Shown here piece after piece: positions 28,066 through 36,315 of a stretch of DNA of 40,825 nt; the stretch's first letter is position 1, and each line of letters opens with the position of its first letter. This DNA is from an uncultured Lachnospiraceae bacterium (GTDB lineage: Bacteria > Bacillota > Clostridia > Lachnospirales > Lachnospiraceae), in the NCBI GenBank assembly GCA_910576815.1, contig CAJTKA010000030.1:1-40825 (forward strand), given 5' to 3'. Both the position numbers and the translations under genes were made by a program. The notes under the pieces were generated by a model, which was not told the origin of the DNA, ran no database searches, and saw only the letters and a program-made list of their open reading frames with translations.

Positions 28066-28971
28066 ATGTCTTTTGACCTCGCTTATCAAAAAGCGCTGAC
28101 TCTGGAGTCAGCTATACCGCCGGAAACGCTCCCCGAAAACACCTACTTTGCCGGTGTCTTTTACGAGCTTTGCGAAGCAGCTGCCGAGCAGCTGCCCACC
28201 GTATTGAGCGGCGGCAGTCTCGAGATCGCCTCCTCGCTGACCCTTTCTTTTCAGGCTCTGGACTGCCGTATGCTCCTCTATACAAAAGAAGGTAGCGGCA
28301 GTCTTTTGATGCGCGGTGCCAACCATGCGCTGCAGGCAGGCAGTCTGCTCTATCTGGATTGCAGTAAAGCTCCCTTTTCCCTGAAAGCAGAACAGCTTCC
28401 CTGGCACTATATCGTTTTTTCGTTACGGGGGGGGCTTTTTCCCGTTTGCGAATCCCTGACTCCCTTTGAGACTTTCCTGCTGACGCAGCCAGACCCGCAT
28501 GGCACGCTCCTGCGCAACATCCGTCAGCTCCTCAGCGGAAACACAGACAAAAATTTAAGAAATAAACTGCGGGACGCAGGTCTGATCACCGCCATAATGA
28601 CGGAGCTGTTTTCAGACCTCCTTCCCGCAGAAGATGTGAAAGAAGACTGCGCACCCTACCTTCTGGAACTTCGGCACTATCTGGATCACTTTTATAAGGA
28701 GCCGCTGCTGTTAAGTGACCTGGAAGCGCGCTATCATATCAGCAAGTATCATATTTGCCGCAGTTTTTCAACTGCTTTCGGTGTGCCGCCTTTAAGATAC
28801 CTGAATAAAAAAAGACTGGAGGCTGCAGTCAATCTCCTTTTCTCCACCGACAAAAAGATCCATGAGATCGCACTGGCTGTCGGCTACGAGAGCACCAATC
28901 ATTTCATCAACCTATTTAAAAAGGAATACGGCACCACGCCGCAGGCATACAGAGAGGCGCATCAAAACTGA
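28066..28971 (+). CDS. AraC family transcriptional regulator
   Basis: A 301-aa regulator. Seen: an N-terminal cupin-like sensing domain (about 25-125, with SGSLLMRGANHALQAGSLLYLD) and a C-terminal double helix-turn-helix (about 200-300) with DLEARYHISKYHICRSFST and IHEIALAVGYESTNHFINLFKKEYGTTPQAYR. Divergent from the importer operon, so it probably activates it in response to a sugar. The gene contains a run of eight G (28428-28435) in frame, a potential slippage tract. Its stop codon lies in the loop region of a perfect 16-bp hairpin. Confidence 0.9.
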   Translation: MSFDLAYQKALTLESAIPPETLPENTYFAGVFYELCEAAAEQLPTVLSGGSLEIASSLTLSFQALDCRMLLYTKEGSGSLLMRGANHALQAGSLLYLDCSKAPFSLKAEQLPWHYIVFSLRGGLFPVCESLTPFETFLLTQPDPHGTLLRNIRQLLSGNTDKNLRNKLRDAGLITAIMTELFSDLLPAEDVKEDCAPYLLELRHYLDHFYKEPLLLSDLEARYHISKYHICRSFSTAFGVPPLRYLNKKRLEAAVNLLFSTDKKIHEIALAVGYESTNHFINLFKKEYGTTPQAYREAHQN

Positions 28972-28984
28972 TGCGCCTCTCTGT
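28949..28984 (+). terminator. 16-bp perfect hairpin over the araC stop codon
   Basis: ACAGAGAGGCGCATCA, loop AAAC, TGATGCGCCTCTCTGT. The TGA stop begins the right arm, so the left arm encodes the last residues (YREAHQN). No T-run follows on either strand. It is probably an mRNA 3'-end or convergent-transcription barrier. Confidence 0.65.
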
Positions 28985-29004
28985 AACCACTTTGCGAAAA
29001 ATTC

Positions 29005-29124
29005 ATGCGGAGAATGCCGTGTTTCAGGCATTCTCCTGCGTGAGATGGAGTTGCAAAGCAACTCTTAGAAGTTCTTGGCGTCCCATCCTATGATGGGACG
29101 TCTTTAGAACTTCTTCTCACGCTG
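29005..29124. repeat. Repeat family 2, complete copy G, overlapping the lacI 3' end
   Basis: Hairpin GGAGAATGCC/GGCATTCTCC (29009-29018 with 29027-29036), then a nested structure: outer GCGTGAGA/TCTCACGC (29038-29045, 29115-29122), GAGTTGC/GCAACTC, AGAAGTTCT/AGAACTTCT (29067-29075, 29106-29114) and CGTCCCAT/ATGGGACG. The lacI stop and about its last 11 codons are inside the repeat. The copy at 40729 keeps the same stems with compensating changes. Confidence 0.75.
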
Positions 29125-30128
29125 TCTTTGTAGACAATCCTGCCATCCACAATGGTAACGCCCTGTTTGTAATGCTCCCCCGACGCCTTGCGGATCAGGG
29201 TCTTCACCGCCTGCTTTGCCATCTCCGGCATGTCCACCTCGTAGGTGGTGATGCGTACGTCGCACAGCCCCGGCGGCTGGTAGTTATCGTATCCCACCAC
29301 GGAAACATCCTGCGGCACGTGATAGCCCGCCTCTTCCAATTTGTTGACGAGCATGGTTGCCGCCACGTCATTATTGCAGACAAAGGCAGTCGGCATCTCC
29401 TTTGGCAGTTCGAATTCAAAATTCTTATCAGACCTCCCCGTCTTCGGATTCCTGTCGTACAGCAGCCAATCCCTGCGCACTTCCTCGCCATGCTCGCTTA
29501 AGGATTTCACATAACCGAAATAGCGGTCCGTAATGGAATCCGTGTAGTGGATATTGCCGACAAAAGCGATCTTTGTATGCCCCATCTCAAACAGATAATT
29601 TGTCATCCGATACATCCCGAAATAACTGTTGGAGATAACTGCGTCATAATCCCTGTTCTGATCCGCAAAATCAAGGAGAATAAAGGGAATGTCAAGCTGA
29701 TCGATCAGCAGATCCAGATAAGGACGCTGCAGTCTGCCGATGATGATGAGCCCTTCCGCCTTTTTTTCTCCCAGAAGCTTTGGCATCACCAGCCGTTCCT
29801 CATCCTCCGCCTGCAAGACCTCCAGCATGGTAAAGCAGCCTTTTTGCACTGCGGCAGTCGCCACCTCCTGATACAGATTCCAGTAGAAGGACTCGTACTT
29901 GGCCAGGAAGCGGTCCGACACGATCACGCCGAAGGTGTAGCTTGCATTCTGCGCCCGCTCCTTATAGCGCAGGGACACGGACTGATAGCCAAGCTCCTCC
30001 GCTTTCTGCTTGATCTTTACGCGCAGTTCCTCGCTGACGCCCTTTTGATCCGAGAGCGCCTTTGACACCGTCACCGTGCTCACACCCATAACCTTTGCAA
30101 TATCCGCCATTCTGACCGCTTTTGCCAT
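29088..30128 (-). CDS. LacI family transcriptional regulator
   Basis: A 346-aa repressor. Seen: N-terminal HTH at about residues 6-27 (MADIAKVMGVSTVTVSKALS) with the hinge region, then a periplasmic-binding-protein-like sensor domain (TFGVIVSDRFLAKYESFYW, GLIIIGRLQRPYLDLLI, AFVGNIHYTDSITDRYFGY, VSVVGYDNYQPPGLCDVRITT). The final RRSSKDVPS tail is encoded by repeat family 2 rather than by conserved LacI sequence. It probably represses the mannooligosaccharide operons and itself, judging by the shared operator-like sites. The inducer is unknown; a mannose-containing disaccharide is the obvious candidate. Confidence 0.9.
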   Translation of the reverse strand: MAKAVRMADIAKVMGVSTVTVSKALSDQKGVSEELRVKIKQKAEELGYQSVSLRYKERAQNASYTFGVIVSDRFLAKYESFYWNLYQEVATAAVQKGCFTMLEVLQAEDEERLVMPKLLGEKKAEGLIIIGRLQRPYLDLLIDQLDIPFILLDFADQNRDYDAVISNSYFGMYRMTNYLFEMGHTKIAFVGNIHYTDSITDRYFGYVKSLSEHGEEVRRDWLLYDRNPKTGRSDKNFEFELPKEMPTAFVCNNDVAATMLVNKLEEAGYHVPQDVSVVGYDNYQPPGLCDVRITTYEVDMPEMAKQAVKTLIRKASGEHYKQGVTIVDGRIVYKDSVRRSSKDVPS

Positions 30129-30186
30129 GCTGATCCCTCTTTTCGCCTTCCTGCCATGAAAACATGTTTCTATGAAACAGGTTAAT

Positions 30187-30232
30187 TTTAAGTAATCAAC
30201 TTAAATTATAAAGCAATTTAGGGCAATGTCAA
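30187..30232 (-). promoter_or_regulatory. lacI promoter and palindromic operator
   Basis: Minus-strand TTGACA (30227-30232), 16-bp spacer, TATAAT (30205-30210). A 19-bp palindrome TTTAAGT-AATCA-ACTTAAA (30187-30205) touches the -10 box. A further TTTACTTTAT-like match lies at about 30250-30260. Confidence 0.78.
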
Positions 30233-30317
30233 TGCGCTTTCCATTATAATTTACTTTATCAGAAACATTCTCTCCAATTTTGTGCCTTTTCCCTGTCACG
30301 TGCAAGAATCTTCCTTA

Positions 30318-32093
30318 TTAGGAAGCATGAAACTGCGCCATATAAAGCCGATAGTAAACGCCTTTCTTCGCCATCAGCTCCTCCGCGTTCCCCTCCTCGA
30401 TGATCCTGCCGTCGTCCACCACGAAGATACGATCCGCCTTCTGGATGGTAGAGAGTCTGTGCGCAATGACAAAGGATGTCCTGCCCGCCAGCAGATGCTC
30501 GATCCCCTCCTGCACCAAAAGCTCCGTCTTGGTATCAATGCTGGAGGTGGCCTCATCCAAAATCAATATTTTCGGATCGGATACCATGGTCCTGGCAAAG
30601 GCCAAAAGCTGTCTCTGTCCGATGGAGAGACCGCCGCCGCGCTCCGTCAGCTCCGTATCATACCCCTTTTCCAGTTTCATGATAAAATCGTGGGCATTGA
30701 CGGCTTTGGCCGCTGCCACGATCTCCTCCTCCGTCGCGTTGAGCTTCCCGTAGCGAATGTTTTCACGAATGGTACCTGAAAACAGGAAGTTATCCTGTGT
30801 CATGATCCCCATCTGCCTGCGCAGGCTCTCGATCGACACTTTCTTGACATCGTGACCGTCTACTGCCACCACGCCCTCCTGCACGTCGTAGAAGCGGCTG
30901 ATGAGGTTGACGATGGTGGACTTGCCTGCGCCCGTGGGTCCCACCAGCGCGATGGTCTCCCCTTCTTTTATGCGAAAACTCACATCGTCCAGCACTTTGA
31001 CCTTATCATCGTAGGAAAAGGTCACGTTGTCAAAAGTCACCTCCCCGCGGATCGGCGGCATCTCTTTTACGCCATCCGCGTCCGCGATCGCAGGCGGCGT
31101 ATCCAAAATCTCAAATATGCGCTCCGCGCCCGCAATGTTGGTCACCAGCTGGTTATAGAAGTTACTTAAATTATGAATGGGCTGCCAGAACATATTCAGG
31201 TAGGTTCCAAACGCAATAAAAGTGCCCACACTCACATGTTCCACGCCCAGCACCACGATGCCCGTAAAGTACAGAAGGATACAGCCGACTCCCCAGGAAA
31301 GGTCGATCACCGATCCGAAGGCATCGCTCATGCGCACCGCCCCGTAAAAACTCTCCCGATGCTCCGCTAACAGCTCGTCAAAGGTGTTTTCTGTCTCCTC
31401 CTGCGCGTGGAAGCTCTGAATAATGCGTATCCCCGCCATATCCTCATGGATAAAGGCATTGAGGTTCGCCGACTTCTTGCGAAAAAGCTGCCAGCGCGGA
31501 TGTGCCTTGATCTGAATGAACAGGATGCCCGCCGTCATAAAGGGGATCGTCATCAGAGAAGCCAGCGCAAGTTTTGGATTCTTTGCGACCATGATGGCCA
31601 CCACTGCAAAGACCGTCAGCATATCCGGAATCAGCGTGGTCACAAAATTGGAGAGCACATCCTTTAGGGAATTGATGTCTCCAATAATACGCGAAAGGAT
31701 CTTTCCCGTGGGTCTGCTGTCAAAAAAGGCAAAATCCAGCTTTTGGATATGCGTGTATAGTTCCTGCCTGATCGTGAGTAAAATATTGTTGCAGACCTTC
31801 GCCATGATGTACATCCGCAGTTTTACCGTGACCACCAGAAAGAGGTTGATAGCCAGCGCGAACAGGAGCAGGCGCAAGAGGCCCTGCCAATCTCCTTGAC
31901 TGATGTAGTCATCCGTTGCCGACTCCATGATCAGCGGATTGACCAGACTCACCGCCACGCCGTAGCCCATGATGAGGAGCACCAGAATGATCTGCCACTT
32001 GTAGGCAAGTAAATAGGAAAAAAGGCGTTTTAAGGTCTGCGTTTTGCTCCTCTCAGTGCTGACCTCGTCGTCTTTATACGAATTGAAGGACAT
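30318..32093 (-). CDS. ABC exporter half-transporter, consensus-site subunit
   Basis: A 591-aa type IV ABC exporter with an N-terminal six-helix membrane domain (YLLAYKWQIILVLLIMGYGV onward) and a C-terminal ATPase. Seen: Walker A LVGPTGAGKSTIV, signature LSIGQRQLLAFAR (Ile where Gly is usual), Walker B ILILDEATSSIDT with the catalytic Glu. The start at 32093 has AGGAGGTGAG upstream and overlaps the preceding gene by 20 bp, so both subunits are translationally coupled. The partner has a non-canonical Walker B. Together they look like a heterodimeric multidrug or peptide exporter of the LmrCD/BmrCD kind. Confidence 0.92.
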   Translation of the reverse strand: MSFNSYKDDEVSTERSKTQTLKRLFSYLLAYKWQIILVLLIMGYGVAVSLVNPLIMESATDDYISQGDWQGLLRLLLFALAINLFLVVTVKLRMYIMAKVCNNILLTIRQELYTHIQKLDFAFFDSRPTGKILSRIIGDINSLKDVLSNFVTTLIPDMLTVFAVVAIMVAKNPKLALASLMTIPFMTAGILFIQIKAHPRWQLFRKKSANLNAFIHEDMAGIRIIQSFHAQEETENTFDELLAEHRESFYGAVRMSDAFGSVIDLSWGVGCILLYFTGIVVLGVEHVSVGTFIAFGTYLNMFWQPIHNLSNFYNQLVTNIAGAERIFEILDTPPAIADADGVKEMPPIRGEVTFDNVTFSYDDKVKVLDDVSFRIKEGETIALVGPTGAGKSTIVNLISRFYDVQEGVVAVDGHDVKKVSIESLRRQMGIMTQDNFLFSGTIRENIRYGKLNATEEEIVAAAKAVNAHDFIMKLEKGYDTELTERGGGLSIGQRQLLAFARTMVSDPKILILDEATSSIDTKTELLVQEGIEHLLAGRTSFVIAHRLSTIQKADRIFVVDDGRIIEEGNAEELMAKKGVYYRLYMAQFHAS

Positions 32094-33903
32094 TGTTCTC
32101 ACCTCCTGTCTGTCTTTCCCCGTTCGATCGCTGATCAGCAAACGCTTCTGCCGCATTCATTCCACCGTCTGCATCCGTCATTGCCGCTGAAAGTTCTCCA
32201 TATTGAGACAGATACGTCTCGTAATAAAGCCCCTTTTGTGCCAACAGCGTCTCATGCGTGCCCCGCTCCGCGATGGCACCGTCCGCAAGCACTATGATCT
32301 CGTCTGCATTTCGCACCGCGCTGATCCTGTGCGCAATGATGATCTTGGTCGTATGGTCAAGCGTCTTTAAGGTCTGCTGGATCAGATGTTCCGTCTCCAT
32401 ATCAAGCGCCGAGGTGGAGTCGTCCATCACCAGGATCGGATCTTTCTTGGCAAGCGCCCTGGCTATGCTGATCCGCTGTTTCTGTCCGCCGGAAAGCCCT
32501 ACGCCCCGCTCGCCGATGACCGTATCATAACGCTCCTCCATGCGCTCGATAAATTCACTCGCCTGCGCCTGCGTGGAGGCACGCCTGACCGTCTTAAAAT
32601 CGATGTACGCCTTCTTCCCCAGCTTGATATTCTCCTGAATGGTATCAGAAAATAGAAAGACGTCCTGCATCACATAACTGATACTCGTGCGCAGCTGTTC
32701 CAGAGAAAGCTTCCTGATATCCACATCATCCAGGTAAATCGCGCCGTCCGTGGCATCATACATCCGCTGCAGGAGCTGGACGATGGATGTCTTGCCCGCG
32801 CCGGTCGCTCCCATGATGCCCAGAGTCTTTCCCTCCTCCACCGTAAAGGAAATGTCGTGGAGGATCTCATATTGATCCGCCTTGTGAAAGGAAACGTTGG
32901 CAAAGCAGATTTTTCCTCTCACTTTTTCCAATTTGACCAGTTCGGTCACCTCTGTGACGGTGGGTTTTTCCGCATACAGTTTTTTGATCTTTTTGTTGGA
33001 TGCCACCGCTGCCGAGAAGCTGTTGGTCAGCCAGCCCAGCATCTCCATAGGCCACACAATGCTGCCGGAATACTCCACAAAGGCCGTCAACTGCCCAAGT
33101 GTCATCCCGCCATCAATGACAAGTTTCCCACCGACCAGTATAGTCAATAGCGGCAGTACCCTGGTCACGACCGTGAAGCAGGGATAGTATCTGACAAAAA
33201 CTTTGGACTGCTGCATATTCAGTTCATAATAGCGCTTATTGTGGGAGAGGAATTTGCCGATCTCAAACTTCTCTCTGGCAAATGCCTTCACCGTGCGCAC
33301 GCCTGCCAAATTTTCCTCCGCCACCGTATTTAAGGCCGCGTTCTCCTCGCTGATGTCCTCGTAGACCTGTCCCAGCTTCCGCTCCATGATGACGGCGAAG
33401 GAGCCGCACAAAATCATGGCCGCCGTAGGAAGGATCGCCATGCGCCAGTTAAGCAGATACATACTGGCTAACGTGATGGCCGTGTGATAGATCACCTCGA
33501 TCAGCAGCATCCCAACATAACCCAGCGCATCCCAGATACGGTCCACATCCTCCTTGACGCGGGCCATCAGCTCACCTGTGTTGGTCCTGTCAAAGAAATC
33601 CGCCGACAGCCCCTGCACGTGACGGAACAGATCGCGCCTCATATCCCCCGAGATCTTGACGCCGTTCTTGTCAAAGGTATACTCCTTGGCGTACTGGAAG
33701 ATACATCTTCCCAGACCGATCCCCAGAAAGCCCAAAAGCATCAGAGGCAGTTTGGCCCTGTCGCCGCCCACGATGACCTCGTCTACCATCTTTGCCATCA
33801 GCCGCGGCGAAAGCATGTCGAGTGTGACCGCGATCAGCAGGGACAGTATGGCTCCCAGATAAGAGAGACGGTATTCCCATATGTAACTTGATATCTTTTT
33901 CAT
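32074..33903 (-). CDS. ABC exporter half-transporter, degenerate-site subunit
   Basis: A 609-aa ABC exporter. Seen: membrane domain from about residue 15 (YLGAILSLLIAVTLDML), Walker A IMGATGAGKTSIVQL, signature LSGGQKQRISIAR, and Walker B ILVMDDSTSALDM, where the usual catalytic Glu is Asp. That substitution with an intact signature is the pattern of the degenerate half in heterodimeric exporters. A C-terminal extension of about 30 residues (SAAMTDADGGMNAAEAF) is unusual. The upstream region carries a group II intron 29 bp before the ATG; the ribosome binding site is a weak GGGGGAAAA. Confidence 0.92.
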   Translation of the reverse strand: MKKISSYIWEYRLSYLGAILSLLIAVTLDMLSPRLMAKMVDEVIVGGDRAKLPLMLLGFLGIGLGRCIFQYAKEYTFDKNGVKISGDMRRDLFRHVQGLSADFFDRTNTGELMARVKEDVDRIWDALGYVGMLLIEVIYHTAITLASMYLLNWRMAILPTAAMILCGSFAVIMERKLGQVYEDISEENAALNTVAEENLAGVRTVKAFAREKFEIGKFLSHNKRYYELNMQQSKVFVRYYPCFTVVTRVLPLLTILVGGKLVIDGGMTLGQLTAFVEYSGSIVWPMEMLGWLTNSFSAAVASNKKIKKLYAEKPTVTEVTELVKLEKVRGKICFANVSFHKADQYEILHDISFTVEEGKTLGIMGATGAGKTSIVQLLQRMYDATDGAIYLDDVDIRKLSLEQLRTSISYVMQDVFLFSDTIQENIKLGKKAYIDFKTVRRASTQAQASEFIERMEERYDTVIGERGVGLSGGQKQRISIARALAKKDPILVMDDSTSALDMETEHLIQQTLKTLDHTTKIIIAHRISAVRNADEIIVLADGAIAERGTHETLLAQKGLYYETYLSQYGELSAAMTDADGGMNAAEAFADQRSNGERQTGGENNVLQFV

Positions 33904-33931
33904 TTATTTTCCCCCGTTAACCCCGCATACA

Positions 33932-34497
33932 ATCGAGTAGGAGGAATTTCTCTCAATTGAGAAATTCCGACCTCTCACACCACCGTGCGTACCGTTCGGT
34001 ACACGGCGGTTCAATCAACTTAACAAGTGACATACCTTGCGGTGTAGTAATCTAACATGGAGATTAGCATTGATTGTTCAGCCCTTCGCTCCATTCCCAT
34101 TACAGGAACTTCTTCACTACTATGGCTTCTGCTGACTTCTCACAGTTCGTTGTTACTACAGCTAATGGAACCGCCTGTGAGACCTCCCCAGTTAAGGTGC
34201 GGATTCTTTCCCTCCATGTACCTGCCGCATTTACTCGTACTTCCAGCAACTTTTGGACTTCAGTGCTTCTAGCCACCTTATCCGTATTTCCGAGCCTTAT
34301 ATGCGGTTCCTGTCCGTCAGGTCAGAGGTTTGCTTACAGCTTCTTTCAGATTCCGTCTCACGGCGGACACCCTTGCTGTTCGGCTATGTGCTTCATCGTT
34401 GCCTATGCGCACTCGGGACTTTCACCCGTTAGAACTCGCCCATGCTGGCAAACTAGAAAAGGGCTGTGGTAAAATTACCACAGCCCTTAAATAGCAC
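33932..34497 (-). ncRNA. ORF-less group II intron
   Basis: On the minus strand a domain V hairpin at 33979-34012 (AACCGCCGTGTACC, GAAC loop, GGTA-CG-CACGGTGGT) is followed by a domain VI hairpin GGAATTTCTC/GAGAAATTCC (about 33942-33969) and a CTACTCGAT 3' end. Upstream, the domain I-like segment GGGTGAAAGTCCCG is seen, and the 5' boundary is likely GTGCTAT at 34497. No reverse transcriptase ORF exists in this interval; a 24-codon remnant starting ATGGGAATGGAGCG is all that remains in the domain IV position. The 14-bp hairpin at about 34460-34489 is either in domain I or a separate terminator, so the 5' boundary has some uncertainty. Confidence 0.82.
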
Positions 34498-34531
34498 AAT
34501 AACCGGCATATCCTTTTATCGACTAATCGGG

Positions 34532-34645
34532 TCAATGACCCCTGACCCTGCCGACTCCTTTATATGCGGAGGTAATTTCACGTAATCTGTTTTTGTTTGT
34601 TCTTCTGCCAGAATCGGCTGTTTTATCAAACTTCCTGTTAAACAT
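34532..34645 (-). CDS. Small hypothetical basic peptide (37 aa)
   Basis: A 37-residue Arg/Lys-rich peptide starting MFNRKFDKTADSGRR and ending GVGRVRGH. Not recognised; no membrane segment or signal. A strong AAGGAGGT site precedes the ATG and a good promoter lies about 45 bp upstream, which supports expression. The next downstream feature is the group II intron, then two ABC exporter genes, so it could be a leader peptide or the first cistron of that operon. It might also be a fragment of a larger gene broken by the intron. Confidence 0.4.
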   Translation of the reverse strand: MFNRKFDKTADSGRRTNKNRLREITSAYKGVGRVRGH

Positions 34646-34688
34646 GTGACTACCTCCTTTCCTTAGATTTTTATGTGATACTTTTGCT

Positions 34689-34717
34689 ATCTTAATCCTT
34701 GCAGCATCTTTTGTCAA
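34689..34717 (-). promoter_or_regulatory. Promoter upstream of the 37-aa ORF and ABC exporters
   Basis: Minus-strand TTGACA (34712-34717), 17-bp spacer, TAAGAT (34689-34694). Confidence 0.7.
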
Positions 34718-34734
34718 GATATTTTTCTACGCCG

Positions 34735-34915
34735 TTCAGCGCCGAGTTCGCAAAGCGAATCTCGCGAGCAAGTATTACTTGCTCATGCCATATCGCAAAA
34801 TCGCGCCGTTGGCGCTTTTCGCTGCTTTGCAGCTTCTTTTGCTCATGTACAGGCGTTCCCTCAGAGCTACATCAGTCTGCCAAATTCATGCAAGCATGAT
34901 TTGCCAGGCAAACGC
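34735..34915. repeat. Cluster of short palindromes downstream of the GH13 gene
   Basis: Successive hairpins: CGAGTTCGC/GCGAATCTCG, GCAAGTATTACTTGC, GCGCCGTTGGCGC, GCTGCTTTGCAGC and CAAATTCATGC/GCATGATTTG. The minus-strand GCGAGATTCGC...GCGAACTCGG...GGCGTAGAAA resembles part of structured leader copy E but lacks a Shine-Dalgarno sequence and start codon. It may include the GH13 terminator. Confidence 0.5.
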
Positions 34916-34930
34916 AACTCTGGCTGAACT

Positions 34931-36241
34931 TTAATGTTCCATCTTCCAGAAGTACGCGCTGTAGGCGGGAAGGGTGCTGCCCCCGCCAAAGTCATGGTTT
35001 TCCCCTGTGATCAGATCCACCGCCATGCCGCAGCCCGCGTCGAAGTGAGCGGTGTAATCCTCACCGTCCGCGTTGATGGCTACGAGCACTCTCTCGTCGT
35101 CGCATTTTCTCTCGAAGATACACTGCTTGTTGGTCAGCACCACGGAGCGAAAGTCGCCGTAATTGAGCGCCTTGGATCCCTTTTTTGCCTCGGCCAGCTT
35201 ACTAATCCACTCGGAAAGTTCATTCCACACAGGTTCCTCGAAACAGGCACGCAGCGCAGGGTCTCCCTCGCTCTTATTGGCCTTTGCTCCCCACTCGCTG
35301 CCGTAGTACACGCAGGGGATGCCCGGCATACCGAAACATAACGCATAGATGAGCGGCAGATGCTTTTCATTGGTCAGATTGCTGGCGATGCGGCTCACGT
35401 CATGGTTATCCACAAAGGAGAGCAGGTGCTTTCCGCGGTAGAGGCACCAATTCTCCGGCCCGAACTGCCGCAGCAGAGAGTGGTTGATTTCAAACATATT
35501 CATGCTGTTAAAGCTGGAGAATAACCCTTTGTAGCACTCATAATTCGTGGAGGAGTGCAGCATCTGGTCGTTGACCATCTGATTGTAATCGCCGTGCAGC
35601 ATCTCTCCTAATAAGAAAAAGTCCGGCTTTAGGCTGTCCGTAAAGGCTCTCAGCCTCCTGACAAAATCATGATCCAGACAGTATGCCACATCAAGACGCA
35701 GGCCGTCGATATCAAATTCCTCCACCCAGCCCTTTACGCTGTCCAGGATGTGGCCTATCACATCACCGTGCCGCAGATTGAGCTTCACCAGATCGTAATT
35801 GCCTTCCCAGCCCTCGTACCACAGACCGTCGTTGTAGTTGGAGTTTCCTCCCAGATTGATATTGAACCAGGAAAGATAGGGAGAGTTCTCACGGTTCTTC
35901 AACACATCCTGAAATGCCCAGAAGCCTCTGCCCACATGATTAAAGACCCCGTCCAGCACTACTTTGATGCCGTTCTCATGCAGATTATCGCAGACCGCCT
36001 TAAAATCCTCGTTGGTTCCCAGCCTGCAGTCGATGGTGTGATAATCCCTCGTATTATAACCATGGGTATCCGACTCAAAGACCGGGGAAAAGTAAATCGC
36101 ATCGATCCCCAGTTTCTTCATATGAGGGATCCAGTCATTCACCTTGAGGATCCTGTGCGTAAGCTCCCCGTCATTCTCGAAAGGCGCTCCACAGAACCCC
36201 AAAGGATATATCTGATAAAATACACTCTCAAAAGCCCACAT
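34931..36241 (-). CDS. GH13 alpha-amylase family glycosidase (intracellular)
   Basis: A 436-aa (beta/alpha)8 GH13 enzyme. Seen: region I DGVFNHVG (about 97-104), region II GLRLDVA with nucleophile Asp184, region III LLGEMLHGD with acid/base Glu213, region IV FVDNHDVSR with the stabilising Asp281, and a short C-terminal beta domain. No signal peptide, so it acts on internal oligosaccharides, for example maltodextrins or cyclodextrins; the start GFCGAP and length suggest a neopullulanase/cyclomaltodextrinase-like enzyme without the N-terminal domain. It has its own promoter, and the ATG follows CAGGAGGG. Confidence 0.92.
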   Translation of the reverse strand: MWAFESVFYQIYPLGFCGAPFENDGELTHRILKVNDWIPHMKKLGIDAIYFSPVFESDTHGYNTRDYHTIDCRLGTNEDFKAVCDNLHENGIKVVLDGVFNHVGRGFWAFQDVLKNRENSPYLSWFNINLGGNSNYNDGLWYEGWEGNYDLVKLNLRHGDVIGHILDSVKGWVEEFDIDGLRLDVAYCLDHDFVRRLRAFTDSLKPDFFLLGEMLHGDYNQMVNDQMLHSSTNYECYKGLFSSFNSMNMFEINHSLLRQFGPENWCLYRGKHLLSFVDNHDVSRIASNLTNEKHLPLIYALCFGMPGIPCVYYGSEWGAKANKSEGDPALRACFEEPVWNELSEWISKLAEAKKGSKALNYGDFRSVVLTNKQCIFERKCDDERVLVAINADGEDYTAHFDAGCGMAVDLITGENHDFGGGSTLPAYSAYFWKMEH

Positions 36242-36285
36242 AATGCCCTCCTGTAAAATCTATATCTTGTAGTTTTTCCTGCATC

Positions 36286-36315
36286 AGTATACCACTAATT
36301 GCCATATCGCGTCAA
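36286..36315 (-). promoter_or_regulatory. GH13 gene promoter
   Basis: Minus-strand TTGACG (36310-36315), 18-bp spacer, TATACT (36286-36291), about 45 bp upstream of the ATG. Confidence 0.72.

Noticed and set aside
30244..30249. Second TATAAT-like box upstream of lacI
   Set aside because: There is no -35 box at proper spacing; the TTGACA-16-TATAAT promoter at 30205-30232 is better.
34458..34489. Perfect 14-bp hairpin with TTTT on the minus strand as a free-standing terminator
   Set aside because: It lies inside the likely intron 5' end; it could be a terminator next to which the intron inserted, so it is not listed separately.
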